Part shown: one piece after another, positions 1 to 6,989 of the stretch
Numbering within the stretch: the stretch's first letter is position 1
How the letters are laid out: each line of letters opens with the position of its first letter
Origin: Ectocarpus siliculosus
Taxonomy: Eukaryota > Sar > Phaeophyceae > Ectocarpales > Ectocarpaceae
DNA: 11,535 nt
Assembly (NCBI GenBank): GCA_000310025.1
Contig: FN649044.1
Span: 1 to 11,535, forward strand
Direction of reading: 5' to 3'
The notes under the pieces: generated by a model
The model's database searches: none
Seen by the model: only the letters and a program-made list of their open reading frames with translations
What the model was told of the DNA's origin: nothing
Translations under genes and position numbers: made by a program

Positions 1-176
1 GAATGTGGCATCGTTCTGGGCCCCACACGTACTACACAAGACTTGCGGTATCCGGTCCTGTACTCGCGTAGATCCGGAGGGGACCCGCTCGAGGGTCCCC
101 GCCGCATAATGCTGATGATAGGACAGACACAGCGAAACGAACGCGAACCAGGAGAGGGGCGACTATAAACACCGTA

Positions 177-2315
177 TCATGTATCTCGAAAATCCAATTC
201 CATCGCACGCATTCCGTGTCGCACGTAAATGTAATCGCGAACGCCGTCCTGATGGTGGGGGTATGCAAACCTCCCCGTCCGCGGTATCGCTAACGATTTG
301 ACGGCGGCCCTTGCGGCCCGCGGCCACCAAAACTCTCGTACATCTGGCACTAGTACTACTGCGTGAGCCCGACACTCGGACAGATGTTGAATAATGTGCC
401 CCGCCATGACCGGCGGCGGGAAACAATACCCAAAGGCCGGCGTGCCCAGCCCTGGTGTAACCGCTACATCCTGGCTGAAGACGTCTATTCCGGCCGTGCC
501 TGCGCAGTGATACCGTGAGAAAAACGGCAGGCGGGACGGTCCCCCGGCTCCCCCCGCATCGGTACGCTGAGCATTCTCGGAAGACGCCATAAGATCGACC
601 GTAAATTCTCCGAAAAACTCTCGCAGCTGCCTAAACACGCGTGATCGAAGGCGGATAATTTCGTGCCGGGCCGGTCTTGTGATGTCGTCGGCGACACTAT
701 TCGCCGCTGACGGTACCCACCTCAATGTGAGCCAAAATCCGTGTGCGATTTGCAGCTCGTAAAGGCTAACCAGCATCGAGTGTGTGATGGGGTTTCTCGA
801 TCTGCCCTTCCTAAACGCGTCGACAACTGCTCTATTGTCGACATCCATCAGAACTTGTGCTCGCTTAAGTTCGCCCGGGCGAGCGCTACAACACTCCTTC
901 AGTACCTCGAGCAACGCGAACATCTCCTTGCCATTAATGGAACGCGACAGCCATTCGTGGGGAAAATCGCCGCCTGCGGAGAATGCGCCACTCGGCAGCG
1001 ACACTACTCCACCGTATTGGTTGGATGATGCGTCTGACGAAGCGGTGGTGAGAGAAACGTCGTAGTGTCTCGCTTTGTACCACGGTCCCTCCTGAGCGGT
1101 CGATGACAGGTTGAGCCAAATGCGTAGCTCTGCGCGGAGGTCGTGTTTGTCCCTCAACTGAATGACTCGACCCTTAGCCTTCCTGATCGCCGCGAACATG
1201 TAATGAGTCCAAAGGGTGGCCGGTCGAATCGCGACAGACATGCTGACGCACTTGCCGGCTATCTTCTCGAGCATGCGCACGGGCACGGAGTCGTTCGCAA
1301 GCGCTTGGTCGATGAGCTGATGGAGTTTGAGCAACTTATCCTCCGGGATGCGGAACGATGCGGTGTAGGAATCGCAGATAATTCCGAGGTACCGCTGTTG
1401 TCGAGAGGGGTTGAGGTCGCATTTATTGATGGACAGGAAATACCCGCATCGGTACGATACCAGGATGCCGGTGTGTAGAGCTTCCGCCGCCGACAGCCAC
1501 TGTACTCGATCCGACTTCCCGAAGGTATCGACAAAGTTCGCGTACCAGGCGTCATCGATATACGCCAGGACGGGGATGCCCTTGGACCGCAGGTACGCGG
1601 CTTTGGCGTCGCTCAAAGAATGGTAACAAAACGGACTCTCGTTCCACCCAAATGGAAGGGTGGTACAGACGTAATCCACCCCATCGTAGTGGACGCCGAA
1701 TAGCGGCCAGCTCTCGGGCTGCAGGCGAAGATTATGGAAACCCGCGCGGTCGTCTAGGCTCCCCATGAACACCCCTTCTTCTGCTACGTGTGCCACCCGT
1801 GAGACCGTGTCCATCGTAAACGGTACGTGTTTGCAGCAGGTGTTCAGGGGGATACCGTTTATAATCATACGGGGTTTGGTTGGCTCCACCGAGATGGACA
1901 GGACCAACCGCGGTCTATCCGGGCCCTCCGGTCCTCGGACGTCCTCCCACCGAACTAAATATCCCCGCTTGTCCAGCGCTTCCACCTCCCGCCGCACAAA
2001 TTCGGCATGTTCGTCGGGAATGTGGTTGGGGAATACGGCCCCCGGAAACGCTGCTGGGCGATATGGTTCCTTACGCGACTTCCCTCGATACTCATCGTGG
2101 AGGAATTCGAAGACGCTGACACCATCCCGAATATATGACATGAGTTGATCGCGCTGGGGATGGTCTCGTAGGATGACGTTGTCCCAAAATTCGCGGTTGT
2201 GACTAAGCCCACCCGGTACGAAATGTTCCCCGTTCGCGCCGGCGTCTCTCACCGGGGCGTCCCACGGCAGACGGGTGTGTCCGTCCCCGTGCGGTGGTCG
2301 CTTTACTTCTGCCAT
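177..2315 (-). CDS. Reverse transcriptase / RNase H polyprotein, DIRS-like
   Basis: This frame would copy element RNA into DNA and degrade the RNA strand of the hybrid. Residue numbers count from a GTG at 2342; the first ATG in frame is residue 10, at 2315. A P-T-K-P-R-M-I-I-N-G motif lies at about 154-163. The first catalytic Asp is in S-L-D-D-R-A-G-F (about D197), L-P-F-G-W is at 229-233 and Y-I-D-D at 261-264. RNase H carries a full acidic set: D437 (SSDAS), E473 (NGKE), D502 (VDN) and D552 (VADD). Residues 578-680 form the DIRS-type domain after RNase H. The stop is TGA at 179-177. The frame stays open and coding-like upstream to 2459 with no ATG, so the true N-terminus may come from a spliced upstream exon. 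No stop or frameshift interrupts the catalytic domains. Confidence 0.9.
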   Translation of the reverse strand: MAEVKRPPHGDGHTRLPWDAPVRDAGANGEHFVPGGLSHNREFWDNVILRDHPQRDQLMSYIRDGVSVFEFLHDEYRGKSRKEPYRPAAFPGAVFPNHIPDEHAEFVRREVEALDKRGYLVRWEDVRGPEGPDRPRLVLSISVEPTKPRMIINGIPLNTCCKHVPFTMDTVSRVAHVAEEGVFMGSLDDRAGFHNLRLQPESWPLFGVHYDGVDYVCTTLPFGWNESPFCYHSLSDAKAAYLRSKGIPVLAYIDDAWYANFVDTFGKSDRVQWLSAAEALHTGILVSYRCGYFLSINKCDLNPSRQQRYLGIICDSYTASFRIPEDKLLKLHQLIDQALANDSVPVRMLEKIAGKCVSMSVAIRPATLWTHYMFAAIRKAKGRVIQLRDKHDLRAELRIWLNLSSTAQEGPWYKARHYDVSLTTASSDASSNQYGGVVSLPSGAFSAGGDFPHEWLSRSINGKEMFALLEVLKECCSARPGELKRAQVLMDVDNRAVVDAFRKGRSRNPITHSMLVSLYELQIAHGFWLTLRWVPSAANSVADDITRPARHEIIRLRSRVFRQLREFFGEFTVDLMASSENAQRTDAGGAGGPSRLPFFSRYHCAGTAGIDVFSQDVAVTPGLGTPAFGYCFPPPVMAGHIIQHLSECRAHAVVLVPDVREFWWPRAARAAVKSLAIPRTGRFAYPHHQDGVRDYIYVRHGMRAMELDFRDT

Positions 2316-2459
2316 CGTAGGCACGCGGGCTACGCTCGGCACTAAACGTGGCCCCGCCCATTCGCGTTGTTCGTCGGACAGGTCGGGGACGTCGGGGAAC
2401 GTAACTCTTACTTGCTCATGTCGTCTCGCGAGATGCTTCAGCCAATCGTCAGCAAATAC
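2316..2459 (-). other. Open upstream extension of the RT frame, possible 5' part of the exon
   Basis: The RT frame runs 48 codons further upstream than its first ATG, until a TAG at 2462-2460. The translated residues look like ordinary protein (for example D-D-W-L-K-H-L and D-V-P-D-L-S-D-E-Q) and are not low complexity. The TAG is itself preceded by a moderately pyrimidine-rich stretch ending CACTACGTAG, so it can be read as a splice acceptor, with the exon starting in phase 0 at 2459. A second AG (2343-2342) in the other phase is also possible. That this is coding is inferred; translation from the ATG at 2315 would leave it as 5' untranslated sequence. Confidence 0.4.
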
Positions 2460-3289
2460 CTACGTAGTGAGGCGTTGAACGGGGTGCGCCGGTATACGGC
2501 TGTATTTTCACTCTATGATAATGATACCGCGTGGCGGGAAGATAGAGATTCGTTGACAGGGGTTAGCTAGGGGTCGTAGTAGGAAAAGCAAACGTAGCTA
2601 CGATGTACTGTGACCAGACGGACCCACCGAGATGCGTGGCGGACGCAAGGAGAGCAGACACAACGACACTCCGGGCTGATTATTTTGCAGTGATACACGG
2701 ACATTTCTTCTCCCTAATGTGATACACGGTCTACCAGGATGGAGGGTTAAACTGCGTCAGGAATATCAGCCAATGCCCTCGTAAGGCATAGGCCATTGTA
2801 TGCTACTCTCTTGTTATTCTCGCTCGCGGGCGATCCAGGCGCTCCGCGGGGAATGAATGGTGTTCGTGCTATTATCATGAGGTCGTGCATGAGAATAGGG
2901 GACTAAACTGCTGTAGAACGGGTTGATTTCCCGCCGACAGCCGACCGAAGAACGCGCCGCGTGGGTATCACCTGCGACTCTCGTGTTATTTCTCGATCCC
3001 GTGCGATCAAAAGAACGCACCGCGTGGATCCGCGCTCATGTTGCGCCAGTTTTACAAGGACATGCATTAAAAGAAACGATACGAACCACGAGCGGGATAT
3101 GGTCATCCGACGGGGACCCCACGCCTCGTCTTATCGGAATACTAAACGACTCGAGCCCGCGGAACAAATCCCACCGCGCACCTTACCCTTCATGTGAGAA
3201 AGGACAACCCTACTATCTCTACGAGTAAAGACACGTATCGCGACCTCAGCATCCCCCAAACTACTTCTATGGCGTACGCTACGGCTCGT
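2460..3289. other. Spacer between the zinc-knuckle frame and the RT frame
   Basis: There is no convincing coding frame on either strand over about 830 bases. An 11-base direct repeat, GTGATACACGG, occurs at 2690-2700 and 2719-2729. A 16-base near-repeat (one mismatch, core GAACGC-CCGCGTGG) occurs at 2949-2964 and 3012-3027. On the minus strand the region could be an intergenic leader for RT or part of an intron. No terminal repeat or promoter was recognised. Confidence 0.4.
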
Positions 3290-4201
3290 TCACGGCACGG
3301 TCGGGTTCGGGCAGGCCGCCCTGCGGTGCCCTGCCTCCTTGCAGTTGCCGCATATCCAGAAGGCACAGGTCAGGTGGGAGTGATTCGGGTCACGGTTGGC
3401 GGCCCGGCACTTGTGGCACGTCTCACCCTGCCCGGGCACCCCCGGGTTCGCCATTGGCCTTTGCTGCAAGGCGAGATTACGCTGGTTACGCACGTCGGCT
3501 AGCATTTGGTGGTGGCTAGCGGACCCTCCGAGGGATGGTACTCCCGTCGCTCCGCCCCCCGCTGCTTTGCCGCGGCCGCCCCCGCCCCGACCGGGCGGCC
3601 CCTGGGTGTAATGTCCGGCCACCCCATGTGTCGCACCTTGCGATCGCGCCTGCCGTCGAGATTGCCGCGGGGTCTGCTGCTGAACCCCCGGTTGCAGCGC
3701 CATCTGCAGGGGAACCGGGGAAGGGTGGATACCGAAGGCTCCCCCCCCCGGCCCGAACGTCGGGAATGGCGCGGTCACGACGGGGAGGCCGAGCGCCGTC
3801 CCCATGGCGGCGCTCATTCCCGCGACCGGAGCCGACTTACGGATACGCACGTAATCCGCCGAAAACAGATCGTTGGGGACCCCGTGGGCATTCGGTAGCA
3901 GACCCGTAAACATGTCCAACACATCGGTCGCCGCCCTCGCGCCGTACGTCGGCCCAAACGCTACTACCAGGCGGTCGCCCCTGGCTACCGTATCGGAGAT
4001 GATCTTAATGTCGCCGGCCGATTCCCCCACGGCTACCATGATGGTGTGGGCCGCTACTAGGGCGCGTCGCAGGTCATGCCACGAAAACACCCGATCGGCA
4101 TTCCGCGTAACCTGAAGGACCTTCAGGAACGCGCTACGAACCTGTGCGGAAAACGAAATGGCACCGAGGGCGGCCCCCGCCGTGTCGTCAGCAGCGATCA
4201 C
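3290..4201 (-). CDS. Gag-like C-terminal part with CCHC zinc knuckle
   Basis: This is a probable nucleocapsid part of the retroelement Gag, which would bind element RNA. Residues 21-130 look globular and helical. Residues 140-235 are rich in Gly, Pro, Gln and Arg (for example G-R-G-G-G-G-R-G-K), as in nucleic-acid-binding linkers. At the C-terminus C284-x2-C287-x4-H292-x4-C297 is a textbook retroviral zinc knuckle. Just before it C262-x2-C265-x8-H274-x4-C279 (or the ligand H276) looks like a second, longer-looped finger. The frame ends TGA seven residues after the last Cys. The coordinate start is only a GTG; the frame is open to 4261 without ATG, and the first internal ATG is residue 55 (4039). 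A strong acceptor-like sequence ends CGCACAG at 4142, so I suspect an exon starting at 4141 that continues the frame at 6540-5845. Confidence 0.75.
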   Translation of the reverse strand: MIAADDTAGAALGAISFSAQVRSAFLKVLQVTRNADRVFSWHDLRRALVAAHTIMVAVGESAGDIKIISDTVARGDRLVVAFGPTYGARAATDVLDMFTGLLPNAHGVPNDLFSADYVRIRKSAPVAGMSAAMGTALGLPVVTAPFPTFGPGGGAFGIHPSPVPLQMALQPGVQQQTPRQSRRQARSQGATHGVAGHYTQGPPGRGGGGRGKAAGGGATGVPSLGGSASHHQMLADVRNQRNLALQQRPMANPGVPGQGETCHKCRAANRDPNHSHLTCAFWICGNCKEAGHRRAACPNPTVP

Positions 4202-4261
4202 ATGAAGGACGGCTAACGACGTGGCGCCAAACGGGTCGCTGCTACATCGTAAATGGAAAAC

Positions 4262-5060
4262 TTAACGAACGGATGGCTCGAAAGCACGCATCCCGAAGCA
4301 CATCGTATCGAGGCCGGCCCACGAAATGGCGTCCAAAGCCATCGCCGGTCCATCGTACCGAGCCAAGGTTACATCGAGGGCGTCGTAAAGCAAAGCAGAC
4401 GGATGGCTCGAAAGCACGCATCCCGAAAACGCATCGTATCGAAAACCGTTCCAGAAGCAATCGGCCCACGAAATGGCGTCCAAAGCCATCGCCGGCCCAT
4501 CGTACCGAGCCAAGGTTACATCGAGGGCGTCGTAAAGCAAAGCAGACGGATGGCTCGAAAGCATGCATCCCGAAAACGCATCGTATCGAAAACCGTTCCA
4601 CGAAATGGCGTCAGAAGCAATCGCAAGATCATTATGTCGAGGACGGAAGCGAGTTTGTATCGAGGACTCCGTAAATCGAAAACAAACCGATGGCTCGAAA
4701 CACTCATCCCGAGGCGCATGGTATCGAGGCCGGCCCGCGAAATGGCACCCCAAAACTATGGCGAGCGAAGCGTATCGAGAACAACCCCTAAAGCTCATCG
4801 TATCGAGGGCGGAGCCGAGTTTGTATCGAGGACGCCGTAAATCGAAAACAAACGGATGGCTCGAAATACTCATCCCGAGGTACATGGTATCGATAACGGC
4901 CCGCGAAATGACTCCCCAAATCTATCACGAGCCAACCGTATCGAGGGCAACCCTTGTAATCGTATCGAGAACAACCCCGGACATGGCCTCAAACAGTCGG
5001 GACGGTGGATATCGCAGACAAAGGGGAACTGATGGCTCAAGAGCACGCATCTCCCCATCC
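4262..5060. repeat. Degenerate satellite, units of 130-176 bp built on a TATCGAG motif
   Basis: The core GATGGCTCGAAA recurs at about 4271, 4401, 4548, 4688, 4854 and, decayed, 5030, giving spacings of 130, 147, 140, 166 and 176. Units 1 to 3 are close copies (CGAAATGGCGTCCAAAGCC and the ACATCGAGGGCGTCGTAAAGC segment recur nearly exactly); later units are shuffled and diverged. Within units a shorter motif, (CG)TATCGAGG or ATCGAAAAC, recurs more than fifteen times, so the structure is nested: a short motif inside a longer unit. Several reading frames stay open across it, but their periodic peptides look like consequences of the repeat. It lies between the two Gag-like frames of the DIRS-like element. 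Confidence 0.85.
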
Positions 5061-5781
5061 GCGTACGGGCGAGAGGTTAAAGAACAGCTACAAAGCTCTC
5101 GATGATCGGTCGTTTCGAGGGGCAGCAATAACATACCCGCGTTCGGACTGTTCGTGGACCTATCTCGCAACGTCGAGGCCTATGATTTCCGGTCGGCAGC
5201 ATGTGAAAGGCGCAATATCAAAGAAATAATTTCAAAGATGACATAGAGAGAAAGATACGTCGACGTATGATCGTCGTGAGGTGCCACGATCCATTGAGAG
5301 CGTGTTCAGGGGGATGCACGCACACATTAAATACTTGATGGGTGGTACGCCCCATCTCGAGGCGATACGCGTAAACTATTAGTAATTGCGAAGAACCACC
5401 CGTCGCGTATACGCGGCTCTTGGCAACTTATATCGTACGCCCTGCACCGCAGTCCCCACTGCCAGACCACCGACAGTTATCTCCTTTGTACTTTTGAAAT
5501 TACGAACACCCTCCCTACGTCGTATCACTGGCTCGCGTGGCGGGGTATCCAAAGAGCATGACAAATAATACCGTTGCAATTTCGGCGAGGGCCGTGGGTG
5601 ATAAAGGTATGACGATCGTCAAGATCGTCCAAGGAATTTTTGCGCGAAGGATCGGACATGTTGAAGTACTACGCAAACAATGCGCGAAAGTGCATACGTA
5701 CTACTCAAACGAGACGATAATCATCGACAGGATCAAGATCATCTTGGGAATAGAGTGAGCGACGAAAATTTTTGGCGAAAA
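5061..5781. other. Non-repetitive remainder between satellite and Gag N-terminal frame
   Basis: No supported gene. A plus-strand frame at 5537-5758 (73 codons) ends in a tidy TGA but resembles no family I know; it contains two similar stretches, around 5615 and 5730, that share TCAAGATC and GGAAT. A 14-base perfect palindrome centred on GTCGAC lies at 5255-5268. Just past the end of the Gag N-terminal frame a 9-base A/T inverted repeat (5765-5773 with 5784-5792) overlaps the stop codon. None of these is enough for a functional call. Confidence 0.35.
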
Positions 5782-6540
5782 TTAAAAATTTTGTTTACGA
5801 GAGCACACCGCGAGACAGTCATCGACGGGGACTGTATCCCTCACCTCCGCGTGGCCTGATTCCGCCTGCACCACACCCATGTATGCGTCGTCCGCCGACA
5901 CCATGACCTTGTGGTTGGCTACCTGCTGCTGCTGGGCTGTTGCGATCGCCGAGCTGGACGCTCCCGCCGATGTGGGTGTCACCGCGGGAGCGGGGGCCGC
6001 CGACGCCGAAGCTGCTGCTGCTGCCGCTGGGGCCGCTGTCGGAACGGCCGCCGCCACTGGAACAGCAGCCGCTGCCACGGGAGCTGCCGTCGCCGGGGCC
6101 GGCGGGGCCGCCCCGGACTCGCGAGCGGGAGCTTTGCCCGACGATGGCAGAGCCGGCAGGACCACGTACGTGCCCGTCTCTTTGACGAACTCCCGCAACA
6201 CCTCGAGCACCTCTCCCATGAATGCCCGCGCTCCGAACGCTTTCCTGGCCGCTATCGCGCCCGTCGAACCGTGCCCCTGGGTCTCCGCACCGCGCAGGAA
6301 ATCCTCCATCGTCTCCTGCGTGCCCTGCCCCAGCGCCAGCACCAATGGCAGCATCATGGTGAACAGAGCTATCTTGTCCTTCCCTTCCAGAGAAGCGCCC
6401 TCGCTGGTGCAGACTCGTGCCAGTGCCAGAGTCGGGAGGGCCCCGATGGCCGAGCTCGTGTCGAAGCACACCAACTCTTTAACTGCCTTCCCCGCAGGGG
6501 CCGACGCGGCCGCGGCCAGCTGAGCCGCGCTCAGCTGCAT
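5782..6540 (-). CDS. Gag-like N-terminal protein, Ala/Pro-rich
   Basis: This frame has a real ATG at 6540 and ends TAA at 5784-5782. Residues 1-140 are probably helical and globular (M-Q-L-S-A-A-Q start, later M-M-L-P-L-V-L-A-L and F-M-G-E-V-L-E-V-L-R-E-F-V). Residues about 146-215 are a long Ala/Pro/Val linker encoded by GCN-rich DNA, then a Q-Q-Q-Q run and a short tail. The position upstream of the zinc-knuckle frame, the shared strand and the linker composition suggest the capsid or N-terminal half of Gag; I do not recognise a named Pfam-type fold. The last 20 residues after E232 follow a GTGAGG donor and may be intronic read-through. Open frames in the other phases and on the plus strand here reflect the GCN-rich composition. 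Confidence 0.7.
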   Translation of the reverse strand: MQLSAAQLAAAASAPAGKAVKELVCFDTSSAIGALPTLALARVCTSEGASLEGKDKIALFTMMLPLVLALGQGTQETMEDFLRGAETQGHGSTGAIAARKAFGARAFMGEVLEVLREFVKETGTYVVLPALPSSGKAPARESGAAPPAPATAAPVAAAAVPVAAAVPTAAPAAAAAASASAAPAPAVTPTSAGASSSAIATAQQQQVANHKVMVSADDAYMGVVQAESGHAEVRDTVPVDDCLAVCSRKQNF

Positions 6541-6549
6541 GGTAGTCTG

Positions 6550-6914
6550 CTGTTATTCGTGCTGTACGCTTCCTCGTAAGGGTTGGGAAGGCTTGTCACG
6601 AGTGGGCGCTCTCTTCAAGCCTTTGTCGCAGATCATCTGTTCTCATCCACGGAACCCCTTCGTGGTTCCATGATTTCGACATTATTTTACCAAAGAAAAG
6701 GCTCCTGCCTACAGCACACTGCTGCTGCCCTACGAAAGTTCCTCCGCGGCCTTGCTTCTTTCGGCGAACGAGAACGACAGCAGTGCCGTGCCACGAATAC
6801 ACGCCTAGAGGGTAGATAAAATGACCTCTGTTTCCCCCCATGCATCCGTTGTCCCTCGTGCACCTGTAGCCTACCGCGACGTGATGCCGGTAACACCTCA
6901 ACCCACACGCTCAC
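6550..6914 (-). other. Candidate 365-bp intron upstream of the main gag frame
   Basis: It is bounded on the minus strand by GTGAGC at 6914 and AACAG ending at 6550, phase 0 on both sides. The minus strand here also reads as part of other open frames, none recognisable. The donor matches the type seen in the larger candidate intron; the acceptor is weak. It may equally be a 5' untranslated leader. Confidence 0.28.
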
Positions 6915-6989
6915 CTCGTTCGGCGGTTCGGCGGCAGGGGCAATGCCTGCCGCTTCAACACCATCATTGGGCGCACCAGATGACGCCAT
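6915..6989 (-). CDS. Candidate first coding exon of gag
   Basis: An ATG at 6989-6987, with G at +4, opens 25 codons (M-A-S-S-G-A-P-N start, P-P-N-E end) that finish exactly in phase 0 at GAACGAG followed by GTGAGC, another GTGAG donor. The nearest acceptor in the right phase is AACAG at 6554-6550, which leaves three codons before the ATG at 6540 in the same frame. Spliced this way the exon adds an Ala/Pro-rich N-terminus similar in style to the following frame. The acceptor has a weak pyrimidine tract. The unspliced alternative, translation from the ATG at 6540, needs no intron, so this exon is optional and inferred. Confidence 0.3.

Larger units (their letters stand above)
4142..5844 (-). 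other. Candidate spliceosomal intron joining the two Gag-like frames
   Basis: On the minus strand GCGGAG is followed by GTGAGG at 5844-5839, a good donor, exactly after codon 232 of the upstream Gag frame (phase 0). At the other end ATTTCGTTTTCCGCACAG ends at 4142, and the exon G starts codon 21 of the zinc-knuckle frame (also phase 0). Joining them removes the TAA at 5784-5782, removes the satellite, and supplies an N-terminus to a frame that otherwise has no ATG for 54 codons. The length would be 1703 bases. The motifs and phase are seen in the sequence; splicing is inferred. An alternative is insertion or expansion of a satellite inside an ancestral single gag frame. Confidence 0.45.
1..6989 (-). 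mobile_element. DIRS-like (tyrosine recombinase type) retrotransposon, 3' end outside window
   Basis: Three minus-strand frames line up in retroelement order: Gag-like N-terminal part, Gag-like part with a CCHC knuckle, then reverse transcriptase plus RNase H. The domain after RNase H (D-L-M-A-S-x-x-N, later C-F-P-P-P, later V-L-V-P then W-W-P) is the arrangement I associate with the DIRS/Ngaro group rather than with LTR elements. No protease, DDE integrase or tyrosine recombinase is visible. A recombinase would be expected left of position 1. Both element ends are undefined: no terminal repeat was recognised, and the right limit used here is simply the earliest candidate start codon. The long reading frames and intact catalytic residues suggest a fairly young copy. 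Grouping the Gag frames with the RT into one element is an inference from strand, order and base composition. Confidence 0.65.

Noticed and set aside
32-268. A minus-strand 78-codon frame overlapping the RT end, considered as the start of the tyrosine recombinase
   Set aside because: It stops at 32 and shows no recombinase motif; the recombinase, if any, must lie further left.
2923-3228. A plus-strand 101-codon frame in the spacer before RT
   Set aside because: No recognisable motif; part of its apparent internal repetition comes from the 16-base direct repeat at 2949 and 3012.
5255-5268. 14-base perfect palindrome centred on GTCGAC
   Set aside because: About one palindrome of this length is expected by chance in a window this size, and nothing nearby suggests use.
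1842-5315. A shared GTGTTCAGGGGGAT at about 1842 and 5303, considered as a DIRS-type internal or terminal repeat
   Set aside because: A single 14-base match with unrelated flanks is near chance expectation, and one copy lies inside the RT coding sequence.
5819-6579. Long alternative frames (minus 5819-6469, plus 5879-6523 and 5911-6579)
   Set aside because: These are overlap frames of a GCN/CTG-rich coding stretch. The minus frame at 5782-6540 has a proper ATG, a less biased N-terminal domain and the right position for Gag.
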